A stretch of DNA of 64,000 nt from CAVVMA01 sp963830715 (GTDB taxonomy: Bacteria; Desulfobacterota; Binatia; Binatales; Binataceae): NCBI GenBank assembly GCA_963830715.1, contig CAWHNS010000022.1, positions 186,001 through 250,000 on the forward strand. Direction: 5' to 3'. Within the stretch, counting starts at the first letter, position 1. Each line of letters begins with the position of its first letter. The position numbers were made by a program, and so were the translations under genes. Positions 27,620 to 36,150 of this stretch are shown one piece after another. The notes under the pieces were generated by a model. It did no database searches. It had not been told where the DNA came from and saw only the letters and a list, made by a program, of their open reading frames with translations.

Positions 27620-28060
27620 ATGCCGCCCAATAGTGCGACCACGATACGTGAGCGGCGAGAGGCCGTCGTGCGCGAGCACATGGAATCCGAAAATCTCCAG
27701 CAGTTCGACCGCACGCTGGCTACGTTTGCCCATCCTCGATACGAGCTCGTGGCTACCGGCGAAGTGTACGACGGGATCGAAGCCGTTTCGCGCTACTACG
27801 CGGCCTCACGCGCCGCCTTCCCCGACCAGCGCAACGAGCTCCGCGCCATCTATCACGCGGACGACGCGGTGATCGTCGAGTTCGATCTGATGGGCACGCA
27901 TAAGGGTCCGATCCGCGGCATGGCGCCAACCGGGCGATCGTTCACCTGCCGGATGGCAGCGGTGTTCCTGTTCCAGCAGGATCGAATCGTGTGCGAGCGC
28001 GTATACTACGACTCCGGCACGATCATGCGGCAATTGGGCATCGGTGACGGTCCGGCTTGA
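27620..28060 (+). CDS. NTF2-like (SnoaL/limonene-hydrolase fold) protein
   Basis: The 146-residue protein has the length and pattern of the SnoaL/nuclear-transport-factor-2 fold: an N-terminal helix, FDRTLATFAHPRYELVATGEVYDGIEAVSRYY, then AVIVEFDLMGTHKGPIRGM and RMAAVFLFQQDRIVCERVYYD. Such proteins serve as cyclases, isomerases, dehydratases or ligand-binding domains. The gene begins 9 bases after the methyltransferase stop with a good ribosome site (GGAG), and it closes the four-gene operon. It may shape or release the pathway product. Confidence 0.78.
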   Translation: MPPNSATTIRERREAVVREHMESENLQQFDRTLATFAHPRYELVATGEVYDGIEAVSRYYAASRAAFPDQRNELRAIYHADDAVIVEFDLMGTHKGPIRGMAPTGRSFTCRMAAVFLFQQDRIVCERVYYDSGTIMRQLGIGDGPA

Positions 28061-28202
28061 CGCTTCGGCTGGCCTTCCCAGCCATCTTGGCGTCGCGCTG
28101 GATGCCGGCGCTGTCCTGACAAGGCCGAGCGCTAACACCCAGCCGCGCTCACATGGAGAGACACGCCTCTCGCCCGTCGCTCGGGGCTCGCGCGCGGCTA
28201 TC

Positions 28203-29060
28203 TCAATACAGCACTGACGGCAGGTAGGCGCCGGCTGGCTCGTTGTATAGTCCGATCGTCATCAGGGTCATCTGATGCACCAGGCGCAGGCCGCTTTGCA
28301 GGCACCATCGGAAGAGATCTCCGTTGCGGGTCGGGAGCAGGAAGCCTCCGCCGGGAAATTCGCGCGCCGCGGCGATCAGCGCCTTCAACTCACTATTGCT
28401 CTCAGCCACCGCATGACCGAAGAACGCGACTTCGCTGGCGTAGCCCGTGATTCGGCCCAAATGCTCCACCACTCTGGCTTGGCCCTGCGCGATCGCGTCG
28501 CGGAGCTCGCCGCCTCGATTGTGACCATGCACGCGATGGCAGAGTTGGTTGCAGGCTTCCAGGTCGCGTTCGGTGGCCAGCCGGACATCGTAACCGGGAA
28601 AAGCCGTTCTCGGGGGCGTGCCTTCGATTTTCGAGAGCGGCTCGCGCGTCTCGAATCCGAGCTTGGTGTAGAGGCACAAAGAGCGATTGTGGTAGGCGGC
28701 CTGAACCAGCCGGACACCGGCGAAGCGGCGCTTCGACGCGCGCTCCATCACGTCGAGCATCAGGCTGCGCCCGATCGTGTGATTCTGAACCGGCGGATCG
28801 ACCGAGATTGGACCGATGCCGGCTATCGGGTTGCGTTCGTCAAGAAAGTTGCTGCCCACGATTCGCCCGTCTTGCTCGGCCACGACCGAATAGAAGCCGG
28901 GATTCGATAGCAGCGCCGTCGTCACCGCGGTCGCGATCTCCACCGATGGAAAATCCCAGGGGAAGTTATGCTGACTGGAGATCGACTTGAACGCCTCGAA
29001 GTCAATCAGGCCGCAGGCGACAGCGTCTTCGCGCGTGCCCGTTCTCAATTTCAATGCCAT
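28203..29060 (-). CDS. Two-domain GNAT family N-acetyltransferase
   Basis: The protein has an N-terminal GNAT domain (FYSVVAEQDGRIVGSNFLDERN to RRFAGVRLVQAAYHNRSLCLYTKLGFE) and a second domain of the kind that follows GNAT in YitH-like proteins. ATG 29060 has a strong AAAGGAGG 5 bases upstream, so the longer reading to 29240 is not used. It is convergent with the NTF2-like gene. The substrate is unknown; no toxin partner is adjacent. Confidence 0.8.
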   Translation of the reverse strand: MALKLRTGTREDAVACGLIDFEAFKSISSQHNFPWDFPSVEIATAVTTALLSNPGFYSVVAEQDGRIVGSNFLDERNPIAGIGPISVDPPVQNHTIGRSLMLDVMERASKRRFAGVRLVQAAYHNRSLCLYTKLGFETREPLSKIEGTPPRTAFPGYDVRLATERDLEACNQLCHRVHGHNRGGELRDAIAQGQARVVEHLGRITGYASEVAFFGHAVAESNSELKALIAAAREFPGGGFLLPTRNGDLFRWCLQSGLRLVHQMTLMTIGLYNEPAGAYLPSVLY

Positions 29061-29136
29061 CGGACTGCCTCCTTTCCGTCTTGTACTGAGAGACCCGATC
29101 GCATGGTGGGCAAAGTGGCCGCGCTTTCGCGTTGGC

Positions 29137-29538
29137 TCAGCCGAGTCTTTCGAGCGGCTCCGTGCGAATTTCGAGCCAAGGATGACCCCGGCTTTCATGG
29201 TAGACAGACACGGTCGGCGGCGGAAACGCTGGGTCCGCAAACGCGCCGACCGGGACCGAGACTATGCCGGGCACGCCGCTATTGCGATAAAACACCCTCG
29301 CCCCGCAGATCGGGCAGAAGAAACGCGGCAAGCGGCCGCCATCGTCGCCGATGCGGACGAATTCGGTCGCGCGGCCATCGACGACGACCTGCTCCTCCCG
29401 AAAATGGGCGTTGTAGCTGAAGGCGCTGCCAGTGCTGCGTTTGCAGGCCAAGCAATGACAGACCGAGACGCGGACCGGCTCGCCCGTGCACACCGCTGAG
29501 AGCTGGCCGCATGAGCACTCTGCCCGGCGCACGATCAT
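29137..29538 (-). CDS. GFA family (glutathione-dependent formaldehyde-activating) protein
   Basis: The 133-residue protein has the zinc-binding cysteine pattern of the CENP-V/GFA fold: CSCGQL, CHCLACKRSTG and FCPICGAR. The ATG at 29538 (MIVRRAECSCGQL) fits the family length; the upstream extension to 29664 does not. Members bind zinc, and a role with glutathione or formaldehyde is known only for some of them. It lies between the acetyltransferase and the P450, in divergent orientation to the latter. Confidence 0.85.
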   Translation of the reverse strand: MIVRRAECSCGQLSAVCTGEPVRVSVCHCLACKRSTGSAFSYNAHFREEQVVVDGRATEFVRIGDDGGRLPRFFCPICGARVFYRNSGVPGIVSVPVGAFADPAFPPPTVSVYHESRGHPWLEIRTEPLERLG

Positions 29539-29714
29539 CGCTGACTCCTCGGCCCCTGGATGGAGCCGTCGAAACGTCCGGTCAAACAGGATCGCGGCCC
29601 ACTGTAGCGCCATGCAGGCTGTGCGTCCAGGCCAGCGCGTGTTCTGGAAAGCTCGCGCCGACATCGCGACCGTGTTACATCCGTGCTACGCACCTTTTCG
29701 GGAGGGCGACCCCG

Positions 29715-30890
29715 ATGCCAACCATTGCGGAATACGACCCCTTCGCGCCCGAGGTCAAGAGAAATCCGTATCCCTACTATGCGTGGCTGCGCGATCATCA
29801 TCCCGTATATCACAACCCGCGCCTCGACATATGGACGCTGAGCCGCTATCGCGATGTCGATGCCGCATTGCGCAACCACGAAGTCTTCTCGTCCGCGAAA
29901 GGCATCGGTCCGGAGCGCATGTCAATCCCCACGATGATCACGCGCGACCCGCCCGAGCATCGCCGGCTTCGCTCGCTGGTGAGCAAGGCCTTCACGCCCC
30001 GGATGGTCGCGCAGATGGAGGCGCGGATCCGCGAAATTATCCGCCATCTGCTGGACGCGGCGATCGACAACGGCGTCTTCGACCTGGTCCATGACGTTGC
30101 CGAGCCGCTGCCGGTGATCGTAATCGCCGAGATGCTCGGGGTGGACCCGGAGCATCGCGCGGCGTTCAAGAAATGGTCCGACGACGTGATCGGCGTCCTG
30201 GGCGGCTCTCCGGACTTCGATCTGAACCGCTATCTGGAGACCTGGCGCGAGTTCAAGGCCTACTTCACCGAGATGATCGAGCGCCGGCGCCGGCAGCCGC
30301 GCGACGACCTCGTGAGCGCGCTGGTGAGGGCCAACGAGGAGCAGGACGCGCTCACTCCCGGCGAGATCCTGAACTTCAACCTGCTGCTACTGACGGCCGG
30401 CAACGAGACCACCACCAATCTGATCACCAACGGCGCGCTTGCCCTGCTCGAGCATCTCGACGAGGCGGCGAAGCTGCGCGAGCGCCCGGAGCTCATCCCT
30501 TCGGCGGTGGAGGAATGCCTGCGCTTCGACTCGCCGGTACAAGCCACTTTCCGGACGACCACGCGCGATTTCGATCTGCACGGGGTGACGATTCCCGGCA
30601 ATAGCAAGGTGATGATGCTCTACGGGTCGGCCAACCGCGACCGCGAGTTGTTCGACGATCCCGACGCATTCCGGGTGGATCGCGATCCCAACGACCATCT
30701 GGCGTTCGCGATCGGAATCCACTATTGCATCGGCGCGCCGCTGGCGCGGCTGGAGGGCCGGATCGCGCTCGAGGAAGTGCTGGCCAGGATGCGCAACATA
30801 CGGCTGGATCCCGCCGGCGAGCGCACGCGCCTGGACAATCCGATGTTCCGCGGCCTGAAGAAGCTGCCGCTGCTTTTCGATCGGCCTTGA
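29715..30890 (+). CDS. Cytochrome P450
   Basis: This is a soluble bacterial P450 of 391 residues. The heme-thiolate loop is FAIGIHYCIGAPLARLEG, the I-helix acid/alcohol pair is in LLTAGNETTTN, and the ExxR pair is in EECLRF. ATG 29715 gives the usual N-terminus (DPFAPEVKRNPYPYYAWLRDH); the longer frame to 29511 is not supported. The substrate is unknown. The neighbouring LLM enzyme and lipid-transport genes suggest a hydrophobic substrate. No ferredoxin or reductase is adjacent. Confidence 0.92.
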   Translation: MPTIAEYDPFAPEVKRNPYPYYAWLRDHHPVYHNPRLDIWTLSRYRDVDAALRNHEVFSSAKGIGPERMSIPTMITRDPPEHRRLRSLVSKAFTPRMVAQMEARIREIIRHLLDAAIDNGVFDLVHDVAEPLPVIVIAEMLGVDPEHRAAFKKWSDDVIGVLGGSPDFDLNRYLETWREFKAYFTEMIERRRRQPRDDLVSALVRANEEQDALTPGEILNFNLLLLTAGNETTTNLITNGALALLEHLDEAAKLRERPELIPSAVEECLRFDSPVQATFRTTTRDFDLHGVTIPGNSKVMMLYGSANRDRELFDDPDAFRVDRDPNDHLAFAIGIHYCIGAPLARLEGRIALEEVLARMRNIRLDPAGERTRLDNPMFRGLKKLPLLFDRP

Positions 30891-30923
30891 TCCCTCGCGC
30901 AGAAGGCAGGCGCCGCTCCCCCC

Positions 30924-31418
30924 CTATTGCGGCAGCGCGTTGCTCGCGCGCTCCAGGCCGTCCGCAGACGCGCCGGCCACCAGGACCTCGGTGATCCTGC
31001 GCTCGACGGTCTCCTGCGCGAAGGCCGTCTCAGAGGGCGAAACCTCAAACAGTCCGTCGACGAAGACCTGCTGCGACGCGGGCGGCAAAGTGGCGCGCAA
31101 CTGATCCAGCTCCCGCCATTCGGCCAGCAACACGCTCGGCGGCACCGTCTTCAACTCCGCCCGTAGCGAGGCGATGTCGCGATCCGCCCGATCGGGAGTG
31201 AGCTTGCCGACAGCGATCTCCTCCTGCTGGACAAAATCCGGCGACAGGTACTCTCGCAGATAGTTGTTGGCGCGGCGAATGTCCCGCGGGAAGTATTCGA
31301 GCGGTACCGCATGCGCGGGCGTCGCGCCAGCTACGAAAAGCACCGCCATTGCCACCATCCTCAGGAATCTTTGCCAGGTCGCCAGGGAACCCGTTTTGTC
31401 TTTCGCCCCCATCTTCAT
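30924..31418 (-). CDS. Secreted protein of unknown function
   Basis: The 164-residue protein begins MKMGAKDKTGS and has a signal peptide with a hydrophobic core (FLRMVAMAVLFVAGATPAHA) and a likely cut after AHA. The mature chain is helical and rich in Arg, Glu and Leu, with no recognised domain. ATG 31418 follows a strong GGAGGGTAAG ribosome site. It converges with the P450 gene, 33 bases away. Confidence 0.7.
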   Translation of the reverse strand: MKMGAKDKTGSLATWQRFLRMVAMAVLFVAGATPAHAVPLEYFPRDIRRANNYLREYLSPDFVQQEEIAVGKLTPDRADRDIASLRAELKTVPPSVLLAEWRELDQLRATLPPASQQVFVDGLFEVSPSETAFAQETVERRITEVLVAGASADGLERASNALPQ

Positions 31419-31641
31419 CGGCTTACCCTCCGTCGATCCGTCGAACAGCAACGGCTATGCCATGAAGAGGGTCGCCATTTGGCGGACCCGGGAATCGATC
31501 TCTGCTACGATCGCTTATCAGTGGCGCAAACCAATCTTCGCCAGGTGAACTGAAAATTTAGCGGTGCGCGCCCGCGACCTTGAGGATGGACAGCTATAGA
31601 CAGTAGAGGCGGCCTCGCGTCTTTTGGAGAGCGCAGAAACA

Positions 31642-32494
31642 ATGACCAACTTCGGCATCGTGATGTTCCCGGCCGAGTTCGCAATTGGCCCGGCGGAGCT
31701 GGCGCGGGCCGCCGAGGAGCGCGGCTTCGAATCGCTCTTCTTTCCGGAGCACACGCATATCCCGGCTTCCCGGAAAACGCCCTACCCCGCCGGCGGCGAG
31801 CTGACCAGGGAATATTGGTCCTCGCACGAACCGTTCGTGGCGCTTGCCGCCGCCGCAGCCGTGACCAGGCGGTTGAAACTCGGCACGAGTGTCTGCCTGG
31901 TCGTCGAGCGCGACCCGATCCTGCTGGCGAAGGAGGTCGCATCACTCGATAGAATTTCCGATGGACGCGTGATCCTCGGGATCGGCGCCGGATGGAACGT
32001 CGAGGAGATGGCGAATCACGGCGTTTCCTATAAGCTCAGGTGGAAGCTGGTGCGCGAGAAGGTGCTCGCGATGCGGCAGATTTGGACCGCGGAGGCGGCC
32101 GAATTCCACGGCGAGCTGGTTGAATTCGATCCGATCTGGTGCGGTCCCAAGCCGGTGCAGAAGGGCGGCCCGCCGATTCTTCTCGGCTCGCTCTCGAACC
32201 GTGCCTTTCAGCGCGTGGCCGACTACTGCGACGGATGGATGCCGGTCAACGTTCCCGGCTACGACTTCGCCGGCGGGATCAAAATGCTGCGCGAGGCCGC
32301 CGAACGCTCGGGTCGCCGCTTCGATTCATTGTCGCTCACGATTCCCGGCGTCGCTCCGAAAGAAGACGCCGCGCGCGGGTTCATCGCGATGGGCTTCCAA
32401 CGGCTGCTGTTCGGCTCCGCCCGCCGGGCGTGAAGTCGTCCTCCCACTTCTCGATCGATACGCGAAGCTGGTCGGCATACTGGAGCGCGGCTGA
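31642..32494 (+). CDS. LLM-class F420-dependent oxidoreductase (C-terminal frameshift)
   Basis: This luciferase-like TIM-barrel protein starts TNFGIVMFPAE. It contains the LDRISDGRVILGIGAGWNVEE block typical of F420- or FMN-dependent LLM oxidoreductases. The frame in use stops early at 32431-32433 (ending GSARRA). In the neighbouring frame the usual C-terminal helix runs on (PPAGREVVLPLLDRYAKLVGILERG) to 32494, so one extra base occurs at about 32418-32428. F420 made from the cof operon in this window is a likely cofactor. The substrate is unknown; oxidation of an alcohol or reduction of an activated double bond is possible. Confidence 0.87.
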
Positions 32495-32544
32495 TCGCGC
32501 GCTCCGCTCTGAGGCGGCGAGTGATTCGAGCCGCGTGGCGGAGA

Positions 32545-33963
32545 TCAGCCTTGTACCGGCTCGAGAAGTATGAGGCGCACGCCCGGAAAGCGCGGCACGC
32601 TCGTCGCGCGACGGCCGACCATGATCTCTCGCAGAGCGTCCTCGCCGGTTGGGCTCCAGCCTGGAAACGTGAACCAGATTCGCCGATGAGCGGCGGCGCC
32701 GGACTCCGCCCGGAATGACCGAAAGCCCTGCGGCGGCTCGCCAGCGTTGGGCTTGCCGGGCTCTGCCACCTCAGGTTGGTAGACGATTGTTGGAAATCCG
32801 GCCGGATGATCGAGCCGCGAAACGTAGTACTCGATCGGAGCCGAGTAATATGCCGGATAGACAACCAACACGTCGCCGGGATGCGCACGAGCGGCGATAA
32901 AATTCACGGTATTGCGCCAATCCTGGATCGGGGCGGCCCGGTACCAGGAGTAGTCCTCGCGCAGGCTGAGCGCCACGATCAACGCCACGACCGCGATCGC
33001 CAGAGCGCGAGGCTTGATCCGCACGATCCCCATCGCAGCCAGTAGCGCGAAGAACGGCAAACCAGGCAATAGGTAGTACGAGATAAAGAGAGGCTTGAAG
33101 ATCGAGACCACCAGAGTCAAACAGATTGGAAAACCAATCGAGAGCAGAAGATAGCCGAGCGCCGCCCGATCTCGCTTCGATGCCCGGACCAAGGCCGTTA
33201 CGATAGCGAGCAGGTATAGCGCACCCAACACCAAGGCGAGGTGATCCCGCCTCCCATCGAACACCCCGGCGAAGATAATGAAAAGCCTTGCCACGCTTGC
33301 GCCGGTGGGCCTGGGAATCCATGCCACTTGTCCGTAATCGTTGGAGATCGCGGTGAAGAACATCGGGATGCTGAGCAATGCGATCAGGACCGCGCTGACC
33401 GTCAACCGAACACTGGTTTTTCTACCCGGCCGAAACAGGAATAGTGACAACCACTGCGGCGGCACTGCGAGAACCGCGAACAAATGGGCATAGACCCCGC
33501 AGGTCCCGCTAATGACATAGCCCGCCTCGCTTGCCAGCGACCTTCGTCTGACGCTCCGGATAAAGAAGAGCGAGGACAGCGCCACCAGCATCATCAGGAG
33601 CGCATAGGATCGCGCGGTTTGAGCATACTCAATGCAGGTCGCGTTGACGGCCACCAGCAGCGCCCCTACCAAGCCCGTGCGGCGATCGCGTAGCTCGGCT
33701 CCAAGCCGGTAGACGATCGGAACCGCGATAGTGGAGAAGATCGCGGATGGAAGCCTCAACATGAACTCGCTTTCGCCCGCGATCAGCGCCCAGCCGCGTA
33801 TCGCGACATAATAGAGGCACATGTTTACTTGCGTGGTAGCAACCACTCTGACGAAGCGCGCCAAGGGCATCGTGACTCGCTGCGCGACCAATCCTTCGTC
33901 GAGCCAGAAGCTCTTGGAATCGAGATACACAACGCGAAGAATCGCGGCTATCAGGGTCAACAA
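32545..33963 (-). CDS. GT39-family-like membrane glycosyltransferase
   Basis: This is a 472-residue multi-helix membrane protein with the loop-1 motif DSKSFWLDEGLV that is typical of polyprenyl-phosphate-sugar glycosyltransferases (GT39/ArnT superfamily). A run of about ten hydrophobic segments follows. The GT2 gene directly upstream (about 100 bases) is a likely source of the lipid-linked sugar donor. The start is unclear: the frame stays open upstream to about 34130 without an ATG or GTG, so the TTG at 33963 or 33966 is used here. Confidence 0.78.
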   Translation of the reverse strand: MLTLIAAILRVVYLDSKSFWLDEGLVAQRVTMPLARFVRVVATTQVNMCLYYVAIRGWALIAGESEFMLRLPSAIFSTIAVPIVYRLGAELRDRRTGLVGALLVAVNATCIEYAQTARSYALLMMLVALSSLFFIRSVRRRSLASEAGYVISGTCGVYAHLFAVLAVPPQWLSLFLFRPGRKTSVRLTVSAVLIALLSIPMFFTAISNDYGQVAWIPRPTGASVARLFIIFAGVFDGRRDHLALVLGALYLLAIVTALVRASKRDRAALGYLLLSIGFPICLTLVVSIFKPLFISYYLLPGLPFFALLAAMGIVRIKPRALAIAVVALIVALSLREDYSWYRAAPIQDWRNTVNFIAARAHPGDVLVVYPAYYSAPIEYYVSRLDHPAGFPTIVYQPEVAEPGKPNAGEPPQGFRSFRAESGAAAHRRIWFTFPGWSPTGEDALREIMVGRRATSVPRFPGVRLILLEPVQG

Positions 33964-34066
33964 CGCAACGAGATATGCAGGCGCAGACCGGCGCCACGCC
34001 TGAGACCGAAACGAGGGCTCCGCAGGCTCGCGGAGCTTTTTGTCGATGCCGGCGGACGTGGAAGGG

Positions 34067-34855
34067 CTATCCCCTTTGCCGTCTGTCGGAAGATCCGCGG
34101 ACCCCCGCAGACTGTTCTTCGCGAGGCTCTACTTTCGCGGGACGGTGAAGACTCAAGGCCGTCAACGAGATGATCAAACGCATCGCCTTGAGAACGACCG
34201 CGGCGCGAAGCTTGGTTCTGCCTCGAATTCGATCTCGAAAGTGAATCGGTACTTCAACGATTCCGCTCCGAGACCATCGTACGCAGAGTGGTAACAGAAT
34301 TTTGAAACCACTCGCGAACTGCGCCTCGCTTGCCTGTTCGTAAACTTCCCGTCGCATCAGCCAGAAGCCGCTCAGCGGGTCCCTGATCCCGAGCCTCAGC
34401 AGTGCCCGGACAAGCACCGTCGAACCCGTGCTCAATAGTCTCCTGTACAATGGCCATGCGGAAATGCTTGCCCCCGGTGCGTAGCGGGAACCTACCGCCA
34501 CGTCGAAGCCCGCATCGATCGCCTCGAGAAGCGCAACCAGTGCGCGCGGATCGTGCGATCCGTCCGCGTCCATCTTCCCGATGACGGCGCCGCGTGAAAC
34601 CCGAAACCCCTCTATCACCGAATGCGCCTGGTCGGGAGGTCTTTCCAACCTGCGAACCAGACGGATGCCCGGAACCGACGCGGCAATCTGCTCGACGACC
34701 TCCCAGGTGCGATCGGGCGAATCGTCATCGACGACGATAACCTCGTAACTCCTGTTTTCGAGCGCTCTCGAGGTCGCTCGCAAAATCTCTTCTATATTCT
34801 CTCGCTCATCGTAGGTGGGAATTACGAGCGAGAGCTCAGGTGCAGGAGTTCCCAT
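34067..34855 (-). CDS. GT2 glycosyltransferase, polyprenyl-phosphate mannose synthase-like
   Basis: The GT-A catalytic domain opens LSLVIPTYDERENIEEIL and carries the nucleotide-binding acids in VIVVDDDSPDRTW and the metal motif in GKMDADGSHDP, where most dolichol-phosphate mannose synthases read DADLSHDP. GFRVSRG and GSRYAPG are also typical. The enzyme would transfer a sugar from a nucleotide donor to polyprenyl phosphate, feeding the downstream GT39-like enzyme. The C-terminal part has no clear membrane helix pair, so it resembles the short form. Confidence 0.88.
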   Translation of the reverse strand: MGTPAPELSLVIPTYDERENIEEILRATSRALENRSYEVIVVDDDSPDRTWEVVEQIAASVPGIRLVRRLERPPDQAHSVIEGFRVSRGAVIGKMDADGSHDPRALVALLEAIDAGFDVAVGSRYAPGASISAWPLYRRLLSTGSTVLVRALLRLGIRDPLSGFWLMRREVYEQASEAQFASGFKILLPLCVRWSRSGIVEVPIHFRDRIRGRTKLRAAVVLKAMRLIISLTALSLHRPAKVEPREEQSAGVRGSSDRRQRG

Positions 34856-34901
34856 CGCGGCAGCTTTTTACGCGCCGCCCGTTGGCGACTGGAAAGAGAC
34901 C

Positions 34902-36116
34902 TCAGAGGATCGCGCCCGCCTCGCGCATCGCGGCGATTTCGTCCCACGTGTAGCCGATCTCGAGCATCACTTCCTCGGTATGCTGTCCCAGTTCCGGCGC
35001 GGGACGCGCCTGCTGCGGAATCTCGCTATTGATCGTCACCGGCGTCCCCGCCACCATCACGCGTCCGGCGGTCGGATGATCCAGTTCCAGCAGATAGCCG
35101 TTGGCGCGCGCCTGCTCGCTTCTCAGCATCGAGCGGTAATCGACGACCTCGGTGGCGAGAATGTCGGCCTCGTTCAGCTCTTTGAGCCATTCCTGGCTGG
35201 TCTTTTTGGGAAAGATTTCGTCGAGCAGGGCCATCAGCTTTTCACCGTGGGTATGGCGTTTGACGGTCTCGAGATCGGGATCGTTTTCCCTATCCTCGAT
35301 TCCGACGATGCGGCAGAACGCATGCCATCGTTTGACGTCCACACCCGCGAGGCAGATATGTCCGTCGCGAGTCCGGAATGCGCCCCAGATGCCGTGCAGG
35401 AGCGGATTCGCCCCGCGGCCCGTGCGCTCGGGTTCGACGCCAGTGAACGAGGTGTAGTTAATCTCGGTGGCCTGGATGGCGATCATGGTGCCGTAGATCG
35501 AGCTGTCGACGCGCTGGCCCTCGCCGGTGCGCTCGCGCGCGACCAGCGCGGCGAGGATTCCGCCGGCGAAGCAGAGCGCTCCGGAGTTGTCGGCGACGAA
35601 AGTACCGGCAATCAGCGGCGGATCGGAGGGCATCCCGGTCTTCGCCATCAGGCCCCCGGATGCCTGCGCGAGCGGGTCGCGGCTCGGTCGCGTGGCCCAC
35701 GGACCGGCGGGACCCCACGAGCTTGCCTGCGCGTAAACCAGCCGCGGATTTATCTTGCGCATCTCGTCCCATCCAAGGCCCAGCCGATCGAGGACCCCAG
35801 GACGATAGTTGGTCATCAAAACATCGTAAGTCCTCGCCATCCTGCTGACCAACTCGATGGCTTTGGGATTCTTCAAATCGGCGGCGATGCTGCGCTTGCC
35901 GCGATTGGCCCCGATAAACATCGGCGGCACCATCGCGTTCTTCACGCTGGCTCCTGCGATCGCAACCGGGAGCAGCCATCTGCTGGTGTCGCCGGTGGTT
36001 TTGTTTTCGACTTTGACGACGTCGGCGCCCATGTCGGCGAGGAACTGCCCCGCGAACGGGCCTGCGATTTCCTGTCCGATCTCGATTACCTTGATTCCAG
36101 CAAGCGGCTTGCTCAT
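34902..36116 (-). CDS. CaiB/BaiF family CoA transferase
   Basis: This is a class III (family III) CoA transferase of 404 residues. Typical segments are GIKVIEIGQEIAGPFAGQFLADMGADVVKVE, ANRGKRSIAADLKNP and LMTNYRPGVLDRLGLGWDEM, with the family Asp nucleophile expected in the ADNSGA area. ATG 36116 gives the usual N-terminus. It follows the thiolase-like gene by 34 bases and is followed by GT2. The likely role is moving CoA to an organic acid, such as a dicarboxylate or aromatic/sterol side-chain acid. Confidence 0.9.
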   Translation of the reverse strand: MSKPLAGIKVIEIGQEIAGPFAGQFLADMGADVVKVENKTTGDTSRWLLPVAIAGASVKNAMVPPMFIGANRGKRSIAADLKNPKAIELVSRMARTYDVLMTNYRPGVLDRLGLGWDEMRKINPRLVYAQASSWGPAGPWATRPSRDPLAQASGGLMAKTGMPSDPPLIAGTFVADNSGALCFAGGILAALVARERTGEGQRVDSSIYGTMIAIQATEINYTSFTGVEPERTGRGANPLLHGIWGAFRTRDGHICLAGVDVKRWHAFCRIVGIEDRENDPDLETVKRHTHGEKLMALLDEIFPKKTSQEWLKELNEADILATEVVDYRSMLRSEQARANGYLLELDHPTAGRVMVAGTPVTINSEIPQQARPAPELGQHTEEVMLEIGYTWDEIAAMREAGAIL

Positions 36117-36150
36117 CGCGTCCCTTGGCCTCCTCGCGCCGGGGTGTCGG

